NCBI GenBank assembly: GCA_023446155.1 | Contig: JAEXIT010000010.1 | Coordinates: 1 to 64,000, forward strand | Source: Bacteroidota bacterium | Lineage (GTDB): Bacteria; Bacteroidota; Bacteroidia; Flavobacteriales; Flavobacteriaceae | DNA length: 64,000 nt | Direction of reading: 5' to 3' | Part shown: positions 61,316 through 64,000 of the stretch, piece after piece | Numbering within the stretch: position 1 is the stretch's first letter | How the letters are laid out: every line of letters begins with the position of its first letter | Program-made: the position numbers and the translations under genes | Notes under the pieces: model-generated | Seen by the model: only the letters and a program-made list of their open reading frames with translations | The model's database searches: none | Told to the model about the DNA's origin: nothing

Positions 61316-64000
61316 TTTCTGTGCTATTGTGTTTGGGCAATGTGAAATGGAAAACCGCTCCGTTTTCTTTATTTTCAGCCCATATTTTTCCTTTATGATG
61401 TTCGACTATCTGTTTGCAGATCGCCAATCCGAGTCCGCTACCAACCGGTTTTTTAATATTCTGATTCGTCGACTGGTAAAATTTGTCAAAAATCGCATCC
61501 AAATCTTCCGGATTAATTCCTTTTCCATTGTCGCGGATACTGGTTTTTAAATCCGCTCCGTTTTCCGTTACCGTAATCGAAATCTGACCATCGGTTTCCG
61601 GGCAGAATTTTACCGCATTCGAAACCAGATTCGTAATCACCTGTATAATTCGTTCTTCGTCATACCAGGCTTCCGCTACGGTTTCGGTTAAAAAATGAAC
61701 GGTTATGTTTTTGTTCCGAATCAGTTGTTGTAACGGTTCCAAAGCGGCAACTATTGTATGATCCAAGCTATTTTTTGTCGCATGAATCTGTTGCTTTCCA
61801 GTCTCGAATTTTTCAAGGTCTAAAATTTTGTTGATCAACCTATTTAAACGATCGGATTCCGATATAATATTCTTTAAAAACTGCTTGCGTAACGCTTCCG
61901 GGATATCGTCATCGTCGTATAAAATCTCACTGGATGCTTTTATAGCTGTAATTGGCGTTCGCAATTCGTGGGTTACCGTATCGAGGAATTCATCTTTTTG
62001 CGCGTCTTTTTCTAAAAGTTGTTCGTTTGCTTTTTGCAACTGCGCGGTAATCTGTTTTAACTCGTTGGACGTTTCCGTTAGTTTTTTATTGATAATGATG
62101 TTTTCGCGGGATTCCTCCAAAATATGCAACACTTCCTGTAGCGATACTTTTTCTTCTTTGACCACACTTGAAATCAATATCCGAGCCGAAGCCGTTCCTA
62201 TATGACCGGTAAGCAGGTTTTCGGCAAACTTGATCAATCGGGCGTCCGCCTGCTCCTGATTTTTATCGACATTGTATTTCAGATTAAAAATCGTAAGCGC
62301 CCGTTTGGTGCGTTCTTCTCCCAAAAAACGTTTTAATACTTTTTCGATATCACGGGTATAGGCCGTTCCTTTCCAGACAAAAGCATTTTCATGCATCGTA
62401 CTGTATTTGTCGATATCGATAAACATTTCGGCATAATTGCGTTCGCGGTAATTTCCTTTAAAACTCACGGAAACCGCCAAATAAATAATCGTATTAAACA
62501 GTAAACTCCAGAAAAGCGCCTGCGGAATCGGTGTCAGATAATCCAATCCGAATAACTGGAACGGTTTTAACAATTCAATTCCCGCCAAACCTTCGGATAT
62601 AAAAGTGCTATTGCTGTTTGTAATCCCGATACCATACGGAATCAGAAGTGTATAAACGCAGACTAAAAATCCGATTAACATCCCGGAAATGGCACCCAAA
62701 CGAGATCCGCGACGCCATAATAACGCACCAAAAAAAGCCGGTGCCAATTGCGCCATAATCACAAAGGAAACCAATCCAATGGAAAACAGGTTGTAATCCA
62801 ATACATAAAAACGATAGATCAGATATGCCACAATGATCAACAGAAAAATACAGACTTTACGGATGTTTACGATCCGTTTGCTGTTTTTATCCTGAACATC
62901 ACTTTGCAGCGTCCCCAGAAATCCGTAGGGAATTAATAAGTTGTTACTCAGCATAATTGATAATCCGATCGAAGCGACCACGATCATCGATATCGAAGCC
63001 GAAAAACCGCCTAGAAATACCAAAACGGTTATCGTTGTATTATTAAAATATTGCGGAATCAACAGCGAATAGGTATCGGCATTTGCCGCACCTTCCGAAA
63101 ACAGTATATTTCCACCCCAAGCGATCGGATAAACGAAAATATTAAACAGTAACAGGTATAACGGAAACAACCAGATGGCGGTTTTAATATGACTTTCTCG
63201 ATTGTTTTCGACCACCGCCATTTGAAATTGACGCGGTAACAGAAACATCGCAAACAGTGATAGCAAGCATAAAAAGAACCAATTGAGTGCCTGCGGTAGC
63301 CCTCCTATCGTATTCTTTTCGCGGAAACCTTCTATCAAACTGGCTTTCGCATAAATATCTTCGAAACCATCAAATACAAAATAGGTTACGTATACGCCCA
63401 CCAGAATAAAGAAAAAGAGTTTTAAAACCGATTCCATTGCAACGGCAGTCACAATTCCTTTTCTTTTTTCGGAGGCATCAACATAGCGGGTTCCATAATA
63501 GGAGGCAAAAAGGGCAAGCGCAATAGCCACATAGGTTGTGGTATCGTTAAACACATTCGAACTTATCGAGGTTTGGGTTACGATTCTAAAGGTTTCGGCA
63601 ATGGCTTTTAACTGTAAGGCGATATACGGAATAATCCCGATTACACTGATAAAAGTGACCAGAGCACCCAGAAAACGACTGTTTCCGTAGCGTAAGGAAA
63701 TAAAATCGGCCAAACTGGAAATTTTATTCACCCGCGATATTCGGATGATTTTTCGCAAGATCACAATCCACGCTGGAATAATAATCACCGGTCCGAGGTA
63801 TACCGTAAGGTAACTCAGTCCCGACTGTGCCGCTACTCCGATACTACCATAATACGTCCAGGCCGAACAATACACCGCAAGTGAAAAAGCATATACATAC
63901 GGATTGTTGGTCCATTTGCTGTTGGCCTTTTTTTCGGCCCAATGGGCAACAAAAAATAAGATCCCCAGATAAAACAACAATATGATCAGTAAACTATAAC
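61308..64000 (-). CDS. Sodium:solute symporter / histidine kinase fusion (CrbS/CbrA-like), truncated at window edge
   Basis: The frame is open to the right edge, and codons continue in frame past the TTG at 63980, so the true start is outside the window. The visible 890+ residues hold an SSS/PutP-like transporter of about 13 membrane segments (first 490 residues, with SAWTYYGSIGVAAQSGLSYL). A linker and coiled coil precede the phosphoacceptor His in DTVTHELRTPITAIK (near 670) and a HATPase domain with NLVSNAVKF and GSGLGLAICKQI. Fusions of this type (CbrA, CrbS) couple solute transport or sensing to kinase control of carbon use. Its partner receiver overlaps its 3' end. Confidence 0.92.
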   Translation of the reverse strand, partial: YSLLIILLFYLGILFFVAHWAEKKANSKWTNNPYVYAFSLAVYCSAWTYYGSIGVAAQSGLSYLTVYLGPVIIIPAWIVILRKIIRISRVNKISSLADFISLRYGNSRFLGALVTFISVIGIIPYIALQLKAIAETFRIVTQTSISSNVFNDTTTYVAIALALFASYYGTRYVDASEKRKGIVTAVAMESVLKLFFFILVGVYVTYFVFDGFEDIYAKASLIEGFREKNTIGGLPQALNWFFLCLLSLFAMFLLPRQFQMAVVENNRESHIKTAIWLFPLYLLLFNIFVYPIAWGGNILFSEGAANADTYSLLIPQYFNNTTITVLVFLGGFSASISMIVVASIGLSIMLSNNLLIPYGFLGTLQSDVQDKNSKRIVNIRKVCIFLLIIVAYLIYRFYVLDYNLFSIGLVSFVIMAQLAPAFFGALLWRRGSRLGAISGMLIGFLVCVYTLLIPYGIGITNSNSTFISEGLAGIELLKPFQLFGLDYLTPIPQALFWSLLFNTIIYLAVSVSFKGNYRERNYAEMFIDIDKYSTMHENAFVWKGTAYTRDIEKVLKRFLGEERTKRALTIFNLKYNVDKNQEQADARLIKFAENLLTGHIGTASARILISSVVKEEKVSLQEVLHILEESRENIIINKKLTETSNELKQITAQLQKANEQLLEKDAQKDEFLDTVTHELRTPITAIKASSEILYDDDDIPEALRKQFLKNIISESDRLNRLINKILDLEKFETGKQQIHATKNSLDHTIVAALEPLQQLIRNKNITVHFLTETVAEAWYDEERIIQVITNLVSNAVKFCPETDGQISITVTENGADLKTSIRDNGKGINPEDLDAIFDKFYQSTNQNIKKPVGSGLGLAICKQIVEHHKGKIWAENKENGAVFHFTLPKHNSTENE

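Overview
The window looks like a chromosomal segment of a Flavobacterium-like member of the Bacteroidota. Supporting signs are AT-rich spacers, a promoter of the TTTG-N21-TAnnTTTG type before the his operon, C-terminal type IX secretion (T9SS) sorting domains on two secreted proteins, many small lipoproteins, and the fused hisB and hisIE genes.

Layout. 1-126: the edge of an IS3-type element. 146-3234: an LTA-synthase-like sulfatase divergent from a YegS/DgkB-type lipid kinase. 3297-10468: a complete, tightly overlapping histidine operon (hisG-D-C-B-H-A-F-IE) preceded by a promoter, a 16-residue leader peptide with four consecutive His codons and an attenuator. 10512-15979: a DUF2461 protein, a META lipoprotein, an OmpR/HK two-component pair, a USP-like protein and a bestrophin. 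15980-19669: an AT-rich accessory cassette with two tiny ORFs around a 13-bp hairpin and four immunity-like or orphan proteins, two of them apparent paralogues. 19829-25308: housekeeping and membrane genes (OmpA, Nudix, thioesterase, MscS, DUF3817). 25529-27246: an AAA ATPase plus DUF4276 pair that resembles anti-phage OLD/TOPRIM-type modules, followed by a 1.3-kb eroded non-coding stretch. 28561-31227: a secreted T9SS metalloprotease. 31333-45154: a long run of minus-strand, mostly orphan lipoproteins and membrane proteins, plus an S41 protease. 45180-47343: a SymE-like toxin with a structured upstream region, and an orphan P-loop ATPase with a zinc ribbon. 47472-50164: an IclR regulator divergent from an MFS transporter and an SDR. 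50294-52817: an ars operon with an ArsR-type regulator and two candidate operators. 52946-56871: an EamA transporter, a cNMP/CBS/DUF294 protein, a DnaQ-like exonuclease and a small membrane protein. 57100-64000: an acetate module with two AMP-forming acyl-CoA synthetases, a receiver-only response regulator and a transporter/histidine-kinase fusion that runs off the right edge.

How parts work together. The his operon carries every step of histidine synthesis and probably senses charged tRNA-His through its leader. The transporter-kinase, receiver protein and the two synthetases form one minus-strand unit. Together with the convergent DUF294 and DnaQ-like genes they resemble the CrbS/CrbR acetate-switch neighbourhood known from gammaproteobacteria. 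The accessory blocks at 16-20 kb, 25-28 kb and 45-47 kb are the likely mobile or conflict-related parts of the window. No tRNA, rRNA or CRISPR array was seen.
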